DNA of 64,000 bases, taken from the NCBI GenBank assembly GCA_963555705.1, contig OY743187.1, positions 15,886,133 through 15,950,132 on the forward strand. Reading direction: 5' to 3'. This document shows positions 43,976 through 54,582 of this stretch, in pieces. The notes beneath the pieces are model-generated. The model saw only the letters and a program-made list of their open reading frames with translations. It was not told where the DNA came from and made no database searches. A program made the translations under genes and the position numbers. The DNA comes from Ligustrum vulgare (lineage: Eukaryota > Streptophyta > Magnoliopsida > Lamiales > Oleaceae). Positions within the stretch are counted from its first letter, which is position 1, and every line of letters begins with the position of its first letter.

Positions 43976-45240
43976 GGATGTTCCTGAATGTGAACTGAAA
44001 GAAGAACCTGGATTCTCACTATTGGATAAGTGTACCCTTTTTGTATTGTTATTTAGTTTCTCTCACATTTTGAAACTGGAGACTGATGAGAGAGTAGGCA
44101 GTGTAGTTGATAGTGGCTGTTGAAATCCTTGATAATATGTTTTGTAGGGAGGATTGCATTGCACAAAATAGTAGCAGTCAGAAAAATGGAAGCTTTAATT
44201 TTGTTGATTAAAACATACATCGACAGTTGTTGAAAGCACAAGTATTAATGAAGCTTGTTTTGGCTAGTAAAGTGTGATTTCTTAGCCCACATATTCAATT
44301 GCCTTATTTTGTGGAATCCTTACTGATAATGTTGTAAATTTTTATCAGATAACCGTGAAGTTTAACGGTCATTTCTTTAAAGAGAAATATATCTTCCCGA
44401 GCCTCCATACAAATTGATCTGTAAGAATTTCACCGATAAAGTTTCAGACTGATAATAGAATTTTCTCTAATCTAATTTCAACTATTCTTTTCTTAGTAAA
44501 CTGAACACTTCCCCAACTAATTTCGACTATTCTTTTCTTTTCAGTATATCAATTTCACCCTTTCTTTTTATTCTGAATCCTGTCAGAATAGTTCTTTCAA
44601 CGAATTATGCTAGTTTGCCACCCACTAATGCCACCCTAGTTGACCGAAAATGATGTGGATTATTGTGAGTTGATGTGATGGGTAAATAAATAGATTGACT
44701 CCATGTGTGTGGCTGTAAAATTTGATCTCAAATTTTCGATTCCTGTAACATGATTGGGCTGACTGTATGGTTAGTATTTTTTTTTTCCCAGAAAGTTCAG
44801 ATTTGATGCCTAATATTTCTGATAAGGCACTGAAAAATGGTGGAAGTCATTAGGAAGATTGAAATAAGAGCATGTATAGATAATCTTCTCTTTAAGCATG
44901 GGTATATACAACTGCGATGCCAAGAAAAAGTTCCCTTGGACGGAAAAAATCTAATATTTGGATTCCCTATGATATTTCCTCACTCGCAACTTTATCTGAA
45001 GTCTCATTTGATAATAAATGTGATTCAAGCATGATGATGCGGGCATTTGGTATCTTTTTTGTTCTACCTTAGCTGGTTCATTGGCTTTACTCTGAAGCAC
45101 CGAAAATGAGGATGCTTATTATCCTTATTTGTAGCTAAAATATTTTACCTTAATAACAAAGTTATTGCATATTTTAGCATTCGAGTTATGTTGTTAATAC
45201 TTCTAGCTAGCTTTATCTGATACCGAGATTAGCTGAAATC
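43976..45240. other. 3' spacer of copy 2, noncoding
   Basis: Around 44,250-44,400 the phrase GAAGCTTGTTTTGGC(A/T)AGTAAAGT and GGAATCCTTACTGAT match 51,950-52,025, showing that this is a duplicated 3' flank. The rest is AT-rich with no open frame worth reporting; the 65-codon frame at 44,837 has no supporting features. Confidence 0.6.
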
Positions 45241-45249
45241 CTCAAAATT

Positions 45250-45640
45250 GGAAGTTTAGAACATCCTTTGACATCTGATGTATAAAAACATAATGTTTCA
45301 TAATTTATTTTGCCAACCATAGGCTGTTAACTCATTTCTTCATATGGAGTACTAACATTGGACAATGCTGTGTGATTTTACATCAGAGGATGATGAAACT
45401 GATCATATCTGGTGCAAGGATCACACACACACATACACACCCCATATAATTTTTGTGGCACGAAAAGATGCATTCGGTGATGACAACTAATGTGCTTTGT
45501 GGGATGCCTTTGGTGATGACAACTCATTGTGGGATGCATTCGGTGATGGCAACTCAAAAACATTCGGCATTTGGGTCCACTCTCATTAACCATGGTTGGC
45601 TTTGGCAAATGCTGATATCACCTATTAAATGAAATTGGTG
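45250..45640 (+). repeat. Spacer block with decayed short frame (copy P3) and local triplication
   Basis: The left part matches other P blocks (AACATCCTTTGACATCTGAT, CATTGGACAATGCTG). The frame is destroyed by a CACACACACACATACACAC run near 45,421. GGGATGC(A/C)TT(C/T)GGTGATG is then repeated three times between 45,469 and 45,565 with a period of about 35-45 bp, before the standard ending CACTCTCATTAACCATGG. Confidence 0.8.
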
Positions 45641-45867
45641 TGTAATAAATTCAGATTTCAATGATCTTAGCGTGATACAAAATCTGATATTATTAAAAAT
45701 CCCAGCCTTCGGTGATGACAGCTCAGATGCACGTCATGCTGACTTTTTTTTTTTGTCATCTTCAGTAATTGAAATTGTTGTTGTGATCTGAACATCATCA
45801 GACTGATGCAAAACTTGGAGGAATTCATACAGATTTCATGTAATCTGTAATTGTAGTAACCTCATCA

Positions 45868-46406
45868 ATGCCATTTAAAAAGTAAAAGTGATTTGAAAAA
45901 TGAGCGAATAAGAAAAGATAATAAATGTAGTAAAAGTTATTTATACTATAGCAGAACTTGTTTTATGAACATAGTTGCATAAGATCAATAAAAATTCACT
46001 AAAATAATATTGAATATCTGCTTAAAATAAAATTGAAAAAATGTCAAAAAAACAACAAAAATATGAACACGAAAAGATTGAAATTCAGAAATTTGGCCAA
46101 CTAGCTTTGGTCAAAAGTTAACCAAGGTTGGGTATAACTTTAAATTGCTCCAAATAATCCAAAAATAAAAGTGACTCTCAACTGCAAAAAATCGGTGACA
46201 TTTTCATTTACTCTTCGTCTATTCAGTTTTTGTTTCACAATTTTCTATTAAACAAACTTTTGGGTTTCCTATATTAACAAGAAGAATTTTCTCAGCTAAA
46301 ATTCTGTGTATCCGAGGTGCTAAAAGAAAGCAGTTAAACATTTCATCAATTTCCTGTGCAACAAATTCATCAAACGGCACCAACATTCAGATTACTTTTG
46401 AACGAG
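45868..46406 (+). promoter_or_regulatory. Spacer block Q3, candidate 5'UTR exon of the intact gene
   Basis: This copy of the Q block is the one upstream of the intact J-domain gene. Its exon-like 3' end, about 46,150-46,406, ends CTTTTGAACGAG followed by GTAAATTATG, a good plant splice donor. The matching acceptor would be TTTACAG at 47,547-47,553, giving a 5'UTR intron of 1,147 bp. Copies Q1, Q4 and Q5 end at the same kind of donor. The transcription start is not identifiable by eye, and no clear TATA box stands out. Confidence 0.4.
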
Positions 46407-46676
46407 GTAAATTATGTACTCTATCTTGATGATTTTATATACATACTACATGTATATGTATCTCCATTTCCGTTTGATCATTTACACATGGCCATATATT
46501 TATGTACTCATAGAACTCAGAATGTCAATTGCATTTTTATTGATGATATGGGAATTCAGGGCTTTAGTCAAATTGCTACATTTGGTGATTTTGCATGTGA
46601 ATTTGATCATGTATAAATCTTTATTTATGGGTTTTTTTGAATTTCTCATTTACATACCAATTGATTCTTTTTTTTT

Positions 46677-46708
<32 letters not shown>

Positions 46709-47553
46709 CTTGTGAAGGTTGCTCATATCTGTTAGAATTATTTCAAGGATGTATCCTTTTGCTCCCTGTTGTGTTGGGGTAGAACATCTATGTGTGTGGA
46801 TATATATTTATCCGGGGTTTTAAAGTCGGTTTGGCACAGGGTTTCAGTTTTCAATAATTTAGTTAATTGGTTCCTGTTGATGCCTTTATCTGTATTAACA
46901 TGATGTCATTAAGATGTTTCTACTTAATGACTTGTTCAAAATTAATTATCAGAACATGAATTAAGCCGTGATTTAATAGAACTCATAAATTCGATATCCT
47001 GCCAAAGAAATGTTTTTTTTCCCCCATAAAATTAGTATCACCGTAAAAAGACAGATTCAGACATGTACGGAACCAATGCAGAAAGACACATTCAATTTTA
47101 TGGATCTTACCAATTAGGATTTCCTTCGCATTTTGTTGGATTATGTTTTTGGCTAGCTTTCAATGCTTCCGTTTATTTTCGTAAGCCCACATTCCTGGTA
47201 ACTGGATTGTGTACTTTTTCCACTTCTTTTAGCTACTTTTTTTTTTTCAGTATTTAATCTTTTTAGATTCTTTGAATAAAAGAGACATTCAATTACATAA
47301 ATGAAATTGGAATTTAGGTAATTAAAACTATTTGAATACCTGATTGGTGGCTTCATTAACTTTTTGATAAGAAGATGCATTCATTCGCAAGTTTTCCAAG
47401 CCTTAAGAGTGGCTTCTTCAGGACTTTGTTGATTTTTGTCTGTTTTTACTATTTCCTTTCGAGTTTGAATTCATTATTGAAAGATTTGTGCATACCCATT
47501 ATATTCATGTTTCTTATGTTGAACTTTATTCTTTTGGTTTACTAGGTTTACAG
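46407..47553 (+). other. Probable 5'UTR intron of the J-domain/DUF3444 gene
   Basis: The stretch is AT-rich, begins GTAAATT and ends in a pyrimidine-rich tract with TTTACAG, 26 bases before the start codon at 47,580. It contains a run of T followed by 18 G (about 46,670-46,706). The stretches at 38,930-39,700 and 40,330-41,350 are duplicates of parts of it. Copy 1 of the gene keeps the acceptor (GATTTACAGAAGC, near 11,016) but has lost the donor side. The intron is inferred from splice-site form and repeated conservation of both ends. Confidence 0.45.
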
Positions 47554-47579
47554 AAGCTAAAAAGATAATTTCTACATTA

Positions 47580-49943
47580 ATGGAATTTAATAAAGTGGAG
47601 GCTATTAGTTGTAAAGCTATTGCCGAGAAGAAATTAAAAGAGAAGGACATTGCTGGAGCCAAAAGATATGCTTTAAAGGCGGAAACGCTATTTCCTTCAC
47701 TCGATGATCTCTCTCAGCTCCTCAAGGTCATTAATTTCTATGATGGCTATGAGAAGAAAATAAATGGAGAAGTAAACTGGTATGAGATTCTTAGTGTTGA
47801 CCCCTTGGCTGACACGGACACCTTGCGTAGAGCTCACGAAAGAATGGCTCTGGCTCTTCACCCTGATAAAAATAAGTCCTTCAGGGCTGAAGAAGCATTC
47901 AAACTTCTTTCTCAAGCACAGTGTGTGCTTTTTGATAAGGGCAACAAACTAGTGTATGATATGAAGCTAAATTTAAGAGTTAAATCGAGGGTTTCATTTG
48001 GGAATCCTCCATTTCCAACGGATACACACGCTTTTGGGAATTTCAAGAACTGCTCCAGCTCTGCTACAAATATGACAGCTTCTGGTAAGGCCCAGAAAGT
48101 GCCTATTTGCCCAAGGAATCCGGCTACCACCACAGGTTCACGTTACAATCCTCCTCCACTCTGGCCAAGCTATCAGTCAACAGTCTTTGGCAGCCATTAC
48201 AATCCCGCTCATCAAACTACTCCAGAAACAGCCACCAGTTCTCAGTCCTGGCCAAGGGAACCAACTGCTGCCAGTGGTTCTTGGCACATGACTCCAGAAG
48301 CAGCTGCCACTTTTTATCATGGTTATGTTGGTAACCATCAAAATCCTCCTATAATTGCCACTAGTTTTCAATTTTTTCCCACCCAGCATATTCCAGGGAG
48401 CCAGACACCCACCAGGAATCATCAGCACACTCCTTCCAGCAATTCTCAGCTGATCCCAAGTCCTCCTGCATCAAGACCTGAAACTTTTTGGACTTCATGT
48501 CATAAGTGCCGGATGCTATATGAGTTCCTGAAGATTTATCTTGATCAAAATCTAATGTGCCCCAACTGTAGAGAACCCTTTCTGGTGAAACAGGAGTCTG
48601 CTCCCGCTTCTGGAAGGATTTGCAGTTCACATGTTCCTAGGTCCTTCCACCATCAGAAGCCAGGTTCGTTTGCTGCAGCAGAGAGTTCCAAGAGAGGATG
48701 CAAAGAGGAAGCGGCCCGTACAATTTCATTTGGAAATCTAAAGAGTAGTTTTGGAGACAAAAGGGTTACTCCAGCTAGTGACCAGTCCACAAGCACAAAG
48801 GAGTTGTCTCGATCAGAACTTCGTACCATGCTAATGGGAAAGGCCAAGACAGAAATCCTTAAGAAGCTAAACCAGTGGAACATTGCTCCTGAATTGGGAT
48901 CTGCAAATAGGAAGGGCTTGAACATGGAAAAGGAGAAGCCATCCGCTCTTGATGATCTGAAGATTAGTAAAAATAAAGGTGCTGTGCTTCTTGGTTCAAG
49001 CAAGACATCCCAGCTGCAAGATTCTTCCATGTGTGATGGCACTAGTGAGCTCAATGCAAGTGTTGAAGAAACAGTATTGATGAGTGTGCCAGATGCAAAT
49101 TTCTGCAATTTCGATAAGTGCAGAGTAGAGGCATCTTTTTCTGAAAAACAAATCTGGGCTCTGTATGATGACGACGATGGCATGCCACGTTACTATGCAC
49201 TGATCCGTGGTGTGATGTCTAGAAAGCCATTCAAGATGCAGATTAGTTGGCTGAACTCAAAAAGTACTGCTGAATTTGGCCCCCTCAACTGGGTATCTTC
49301 CGGATTTGCCAAAACAAGCGGTTGTTTCAGAGTTGGAAAACCTGAAGTTAACAAGAGTTTAAGATCTTTCTCGCATCAGGTTAAGTGGAGAAAAGGTGAT
49401 AGAGGGGCTATTGAGATTTATCCAGAAAAGGGAGACGTTTGGGCTTTGTATAGGAACTGGTCCGTGGATTGGAATGAACTCACTGAGGATGAGGTGATAC
49501 ATAAATACGACGTTGTGGTAATTGTTGAAGATTACAATGAAGACAAAGGTGTCATTGTCTCCCCTTTGATAAAAGTTGCAGGATTCACTTCAGTTTTTCG
49601 CCAGCATTCGGACCCAATAGAAATCCATACAATTCCAAGAGAAGAGATGTTTCGATTCTCTCATCAGGTCCCATCCTACATGCTAACTGGTAGCGAAGCT
49701 CCAAATGTTCCAAAGGATAGCTGGGATCTGGATCCTGCTTCTCTCCCTATGGAACTTCTTCAACTCTTGACAGTATCCGAGGAGACAGATGGAAAGAAAG
49801 AATCAAGCAGCAAAGGTAAAACCAATACAGAGGGCGGAGGAGCTTCTGAAAATGCAAAGCATGGTTCCTCAGAACCATTTTTGAAATATTCAAGAAAATA
49901 CAAGAAAATGAAGATGGCAGGAGATGCTGACCATGCTAAATAG
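47580..49943 (+). CDS. J-domain co-chaperone with zinc-ribbon-like motif and DUF3444 domain
   Basis: Single uninterrupted frame of 787 codons. Residues 1-60 form the helical N-terminal region usual in this plant family (CKAIAEKKLKEKDIAGAKRY). The J-domain is at about 67-128, with the HPD motif at 94-96 needed to stimulate Hsp70 ATPase. A proline-, serine- and threonine-rich linker follows. Cys307, Cys310, Cys327 and Cys330 make two CxxC pairs that could bind zinc. DUF3444 is at about 503-720 (VPDANFCNF, IWALYDDDDGMPRYYALI, FGPLNWVSSG, WALYRNWSVDW). The tail is lysine-rich. The family is plant-specific; its members are usually placed in the nucleus or cytosol, but the function of DUF3444 is not known. 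The start is chosen because it aligns with both broken copies and follows the acceptor site by 26 bases. It is the only intact member of the local array; whether it is expressed cannot be seen. Confidence 0.93.
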   Translation: MEFNKVEAISCKAIAEKKLKEKDIAGAKRYALKAETLFPSLDDLSQLLKVINFYDGYEKKINGEVNWYEILSVDPLADTDTLRRAHERMALALHPDKNKSFRAEEAFKLLSQAQCVLFDKGNKLVYDMKLNLRVKSRVSFGNPPFPTDTHAFGNFKNCSSSATNMTASGKAQKVPICPRNPATTTGSRYNPPPLWPSYQSTVFGSHYNPAHQTTPETATSSQSWPREPTAASGSWHMTPEAAATFYHGYVGNHQNPPIIATSFQFFPTQHIPGSQTPTRNHQHTPSSNSQLIPSPPASRPETFWTSCHKCRMLYEFLKIYLDQNLMCPNCREPFLVKQESAPASGRICSSHVPRSFHHQKPGSFAAAESSKRGCKEEAARTISFGNLKSSFGDKRVTPASDQSTSTKELSRSELRTMLMGKAKTEILKKLNQWNIAPELGSANRKGLNMEKEKPSALDDLKISKNKGAVLLGSSKTSQLQDSSMCDGTSELNASVEETVLMSVPDANFCNFDKCRVEASFSEKQIWALYDDDDGMPRYYALIRGVMSRKPFKMQISWLNSKSTAEFGPLNWVSSGFAKTSGCFRVGKPEVNKSLRSFSHQVKWRKGDRGAIEIYPEKGDVWALYRNWSVDWNELTEDEVIHKYDVVVIVEDYNEDKGVIVSPLIKVAGFTSVFRQHSDPIEIHTIPREEMFRFSHQVPSYMLTGSEAPNVPKDSWDLDPASLPMELLQLLTVSEETDGKKESSSKGKTNTEGGGASENAKHGSSEPFLKYSRKYKKMKMAGDADHAK

Positions 49944-50721
49944 TACTTGCTCGAGCTTCCAAGTGTATTTTGTCTTATTATAATTAAGATAGTTTGAATC
50001 CAGTTTTCATATTTAGAAAACATACACAGTTAAAGTATAACAGACAGATACAAATAGTTTTTGTAAAAAAAAAAAAAATTGACTCCATTGTGGATGTTTT
50101 TGTTATATCTCGTTTGCACATACACTCTATCGGAGTCAACGAGTCGATGTCCGACACACTTTCCAGACACTCTCCGACACATGTCGGAGCTACTTCTATA
50201 AATCAAAATGAAAAGGAAAGGGAAAAATATCGGCAAATTTGACTTACAAGTTTTTTTTTTTTTTTTTTTATTTGATATGCTCATTTTGATTCAACAAATA
50301 TACAATGTGTTATTAACTTATTTGTATATTAGACAAAACTAATAATATAATAAATTAAAAAATTAATTTGCGTTTTCCCAACATGTTGTATCCTAACTTT
50401 TTGAAGATTAATGTTTTAGTGTCAGTGCGTCCGTGTCGCATATCCATTAACTAGATAAGATTTACTTGATTGTTCACTAATCTGCTAGTTTCTTGTTTGA
50501 ATGCAATTGTATCTCGTCCTACTGTTATAGTGTAATATTTTTCTACTTAAACAGTTATTCCTAGGTAATATGCCACATGGCACCGCATGCTCAACATGTA
50601 TCTCAATTTGGAATGTCAACATGTTTTGACACAACATGTGTTTAGCCGTCTGTACTTCTTTTGTCGAACTGAAAGCATGAAACAAAACAAACTATCTAGT
50701 ACAAAGTACAATACTTATTTT
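49944..50721 (+). other. 3' flank of the intact gene
   Basis: It is parallel to 14,421-15,212. It probably holds the 3'UTR and polyadenylation region, but I cannot fix a poly(A) site; AATAAA-like strings are too frequent in this AT-rich DNA. A GACACACTTTCCAGACACTC stretch near 50,150 and a T-run at 50,252-50,270 stand out. No gene is seen. Confidence 0.6.
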
Positions 50722-51241
50722 TGAACAAATATAAAAATCTGAAAGTGGAATTTTTATTATTCAAAATGCTTGGTAAAAGATTACAATGCTAAAGCCTATA
50801 TATAGAAAATAAACCTCATGACTAGATCTAACAAATTTGAATCTAACAAACTAATTCTACCACATTCTAGAATATTCTAACTCAATTAATATTTTAACAT
50901 CCCCTCAAGTTAGTAGTTATATGCAATTTAATTCCAACTTGAAGGTATAACAAAAAAGTAAAAAAAAAAAAAAAAAAAACAATACAAAGTGTTTAAATTT
51001 CTCATAAACCCCCCTTAAGTCCTAAGGCAGAATCATCAATCTTCGGATATGTAAAATCACCTACAATAAGCCAACCAAATGTATGTTATAAAAATTTGAA
51101 AGTAGAATTTTTATTATTCAAAATGTATGGTAAAAGATTATAATGCTAAAACCTATATATAGAAAATAAACCTCATGACTAGATCTAACAAACTAATTCT
51201 ACCACATTATAAAATATTCTAACTCAATTAATATTTCAACA
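50722..51241 (-). mobile_element. 520-bp miniature LTR element
   Basis: Two direct repeats, 50,722-50,899 and 51,084-51,241, share AATTTTTATTATTCAAAATG, ACCTATATATAGAAAATAAA (with one change), CATGACTAGATCTAACAA and TATTCTAACTCAATTAATAT. Both end in CA (TTTTAACA, TTTCAACA). The left one has a 16-bp internal duplication (TTTGAATCTAACAAAC region). Between them only 184 bp remain. CCCCTCAAGTTAG follows the left repeat and reads as a polypurine tract on the minus strand. The sister flank at about 15,212 lacks the element. The flanking bases are ATTTT and GTTTT. No coding capacity: a TRIM-size or strongly deleted copia element. Confidence 0.8.
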
Positions 51242-51387
51242 GTTTTCAACTTTCTTTCCTTTAAAATTTATTGAGTTTGAGCATCTCGACCCAAATTTGT
51301 AACCCCATCTCTTCCATACCCTAAAAGTTATTGGCTCAGGGCAGGATCGGTTGGGGCCTTCAAGATGTGGGCTACACTTTTTTTTTA

Positions 51388-51850
51388 ACAAATAATGAAA
51401 AGAAGCTCAATGAGGAAAAAGATCTTGTGGATCTTATTCCTCTATAAGGGGCCAAAACTCATAACCAGATTGTGTCCTCGCATAGTGGGTCAATGAAGGA
51501 TAAATTGTAGCAAACTGAAGCTTCAGGGACCAATACGCAGCAAACAACAACTTTGCGGACTAATTTACAGCGGACAAAAATTATAGGACACAGTTTGTGA
51601 AATCCAGAAAGTTTTGGCGGAGATTTGCATCAATACACAATAGGATAGTTTATTTTGGATTACTTTGAACATTCTAGAAAACAAGGGAAATTGAAGAGTG
51701 AATTTTTACTGACATTTGAAAAACATAGAACATGAACGGAGAAAGATGGAAGTATAAATAAACTTAAGAGTCAATCTTCATGTAATACCACGAGCATGCG
51801 TACAATATATTAAGACATTAACGCAAGCATGAACTTTCAATATGAGGTTT
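51388..51850. repeat. Spacer block duplicated at 29,616-30,080
   Basis: Same order of phrases as the partner (CTTGTGGATCTTATTCCTC, ACCAATACGCAGCAAACAAC, ACATTCTAGAAAACAAG, GAGTCAATCTTCATGTAAT). Just before it, 51,318-51,387 shows the sequence present before the composite insertion and the mitochondrial DNA arrived in the other copy. Confidence 0.85.
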
Positions 51851-52224
51851 ATAACATCTTGGGCACCTTCCCCTCAATAACTAGCTTTCAAGGATGAGTT
51901 CTACCCAAGATGTTGTAACATACCGGAGCTGCTCAAACTTATAAACGAAGCTTGTTTTGGCAAGTAAAGTCTGATTTCTTAGCCTACATATTCAAATGCA
52001 TTATATTGTGTGGAATCCTTACTGATGATTTTATTTTGTGGTAACATTTTGTATACATAACCATATGCTTCATGTGAGAAGGCTGATTGCCATTTCATCA
52101 AAGAGAAATGTATCAGCCTCCAAACAATTTGAGATTCTAATTTGTACAAATTTCATTGATAAACTCATTTTCCGTGTCTTCCAACAAAAATTCGTGGCCT
52201 TTTAATAGATCGTATGTTCAGGTA

Positions 52225-52447
52225 AAGGAGGTTTTAATAGGTTGACATGAACTCTAATTTCGTTAAATATTATAAGATGAATAAATACACATTGTTGGAG
52301 GAACTCCTTCTAGAAACATTACTATTTCGAAGGATAAAGGAGGTTTTAATAGGTTGACATGAACTCTAATTTCGTTAAATATTATAAGATGAATAAATAC
52401 ACATTGTTGGAGGAACTCCTTCTAGAAACATTACTATTTCGAAGGAT
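52225..52447. repeat. Perfect-looking tandem duplication, unit 111-112 bp
   Basis: AAAGGAGGTTTTAATAGG starts at 52,225 and again at 52,336, and the two units match base for base except for one T. Both end CATTACTATTTCGAAGGAT. The near identity means a very recent duplication, or possibly an assembly artefact. No gene. Confidence 0.9.
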
Positions 52448-52610
52448 CAAGTTGCTTTTCGTCTCTCCTGATCCTTTTTGTGGCTACAATTTGTTTCTTT
52501 AATTATAAAGTCATAGTGTATTATTAGCATACTGCTAATTAGCTTTATCTGAAACCAAGGCTGTCTAAAAATCCTCAAAATTGAAGGTACAAAACATCCG
52601 TTGACATCTG

Positions 52611-52859
52611 ATGTATCGGAAAAGAATGCTCTATGATTTATTTTTCCAACCATATGCTGCTAATTCATTTCTGCCTGTAGAGTATTTAAATTGGACAATT
52701 CTGTATGATCAGATGATGGAGACTGATCTCATCCGGTGCTATGATCCCACTCACCAGATAATTTCTCTGGCACGAGAAACAAGAGCTGTATTTGATGATG
52801 ACAGATCAAATGTGCGTCTTGTCGATCCCACTCTCATTAACCATGGTTGGCTTTGGTAA
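52611..52859 (+). other. Conserved short reading frame, copy P4 (longest)
   Basis: This is the longest version of the repeated frame, 82 codons, with LPVEYLNWTILYDQMME, TDLIRCYDPTHQIISLAR, TRAVFDDDRSNVRLVDP and TLINHGWLW before TAA. The sister frames P1 and P6 share the middle and C-terminal blocks. Whether any copy is translated cannot be seen. It lies about 1.5 kb upstream of a candidate exon end at 54,143, in the same order as in the other units. I do not recognise the protein. Confidence 0.4.
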
Positions 52860-53067
52860 ATGCTCATGACATGTATTAAATGATATTAGTGTATAATAAA
52901 TATCTGATTATACTTAACAATATTACAAAGGCTGATGCAATTCACAATCCCGTCCTTCGGTGATGACAGCTCATATGCACGTCATAGGGGCCCCACTATG
53001 CATAACTTCAGATATAGACCTCGTCAATGCAGCAAAAGAAAATGTGTGCAAAAAAACTTAGATTTTT

Positions 53068-53310
53068 ATGATAGCTAGGTTACAAAAACTAATGCAATTA
53101 ACATTATCTTTATGGTTTATGCTGCTAACTCATATTTCCCTAAGAGTATTAAAGTTGGACAATGCTGATGATCAGAGGATGGAAATTGATCTCATATGGT
53201 GCTATGATCCCACCCACCAAATAATTTCGTTGGCACGAAGACGAGAATAATTGTGCCTCATGTGGATCCCACTCTCATTAACCATGGTTGGCTTTGATAA
53301 ATGCTGATGC
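53068..53310 (+). repeat. Conserved short frame, copy P5, truncated
   Basis: The copy keeps MEIDLIWCYDPTHQIISLAR and then a stop appears after RRE through a small deletion. The nucleotide sequence still ends with the standard GTGGATCCCACTCTCATTAA. It is a second P block within 500 bp of P4, so the block has been duplicated locally. Confidence 0.75.
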
Positions 53311-53619
53311 CATGTATTAAATGAAATTGGTATATAGTAAAATTTCTGATTATACTTATCTTCACGATATTACAAAGGCTGATGCAATTTACAATCCTGA
53401 CCTTCGGTGATGACGGCTCATATGAGCATCATGGGGGCCCCACTATGCATAACTTCATATACAAACCTCATCAAATGCAGTAATTGAATGCGTGCAAAAA
53501 AAAACTTAGATTTTGATGATCATAACTTGGTTACAAAGACTTGTACAATTAACAATAACCGATGTAATTGTAATAAGTGAATTTTGATGAATCCATACAA
53601 AATTCATATATTTTGTGTA

Positions 53620-54143
53620 CCTCATCAATGCCATTGAAATGTAAAAGTGGATTGAAAATCTGAAAATGAGAAATGATATTATTATAACAAGATTTTTTTT
53701 TGATGAAACATAGTTGCATAAAAAATCATTAAATTTTGGATTATTTTGCTTAAGATAGGAATAAATTCAATAAATATTGCAACTTTTCTCGAGAATAGAG
53801 TATACGGTTTGATATCTCGGATTTTTCTAAAGAAAACACATGATCTCCAACCAAAAAAAAAAAAAAAGGAAATCCTATTAAAGCAAAGGCTAGTGACCTG
53901 CAGAAACTGAAGTGGCTCTTCAACTGCAAACAATCCATGGCATTTCCATATATTCCTTCCCTTTACATTTCTTTTATAATTTTCTATCAAACAAAACTTT
54001 GGATTTCCTAAATTTAACAAGAAGATTTTTTCTGCTAAACTTTTTTGGATCCAGGGTGCTAAAAGAAAGCTGTAAAAATCAAAATTTCATCATTTTTCTT
54101 TTGCAAACAAATACTCAAAACAGCGCATCAAATTTGGAAGGAG
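53620..54143 (+). repeat. Spacer block with candidate 5'UTR exon, copy Q4
   Basis: It parallels 31,573-32,200 and ends AATTTGGAAGGAG followed by GTAAATTATATG, keeping the donor. The intron-like sequence after it runs only to about 54,350, where the copia element is inserted; no J-domain gene follows in the window. Confidence 0.75.
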
Positions 54144-54355
54144 GTAAATTATATGCAGTATCTTGATGATTTTAGTATGTATCTACATCACATGTATATA
54201 TATATATCTCCATTGCTATTTGATCGTTTATACATATCTATTGCTCAGAACGTTGTTCGTATGTTCTTATGTGGTAACATTTTGTATATATATAACCATA
54301 AGCTTCATTTGAGAAGGTTGATGTTCATTTCGCTAAAGAGAAATGTATCAGCCTC

Positions 54356-54568
54356 TGAAATCAGAAAGAATAATTCTTTATTTCTCTGAATTGATTTATT
54401 ACACAGCTAATGACCTATATATATATACTACTACAATGGAGGAAAAAAAGGAAACAAATCTCTTAATTAGGAGAAAACAAAATCTACCTAAGTATAAACT
54501 GTAAAAATATGGAAACAAATAAATTACAAATCAATCACAATATTATGTATATCTTTCGGATTCCTACA
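54356..54568 (-). repeat. 3' LTR of copia element, 213 bp
   Basis: On the minus strand it starts TGTAGGAATCCGAAAG and ends CTGATTTCA. It holds a TA dinucleotide run of 12 bases near 54,416. It is identical to the 5' LTR apart from two substitutions and the TA-run length. Confidence 0.97.
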
Positions 54569-54582
54569 CTCCCCCTCAAGTT
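54569..54582 (-). other. Polypurine tract of copia element
   Basis: Read on the minus strand, AACTTGAGGGGGAG directly precedes the 3' LTR. The stop codon of the polyprotein (TGA, 54,576-54,578) lies inside the tract, so coding and priming signals overlap. Confidence 0.9.

Noticed and set aside
48653..49183. 176-codon minus-strand frame opposite the J-domain gene
   Set aside because: It is the antisense shadow of a well-supported coding region and is also present opposite broken copy 1.
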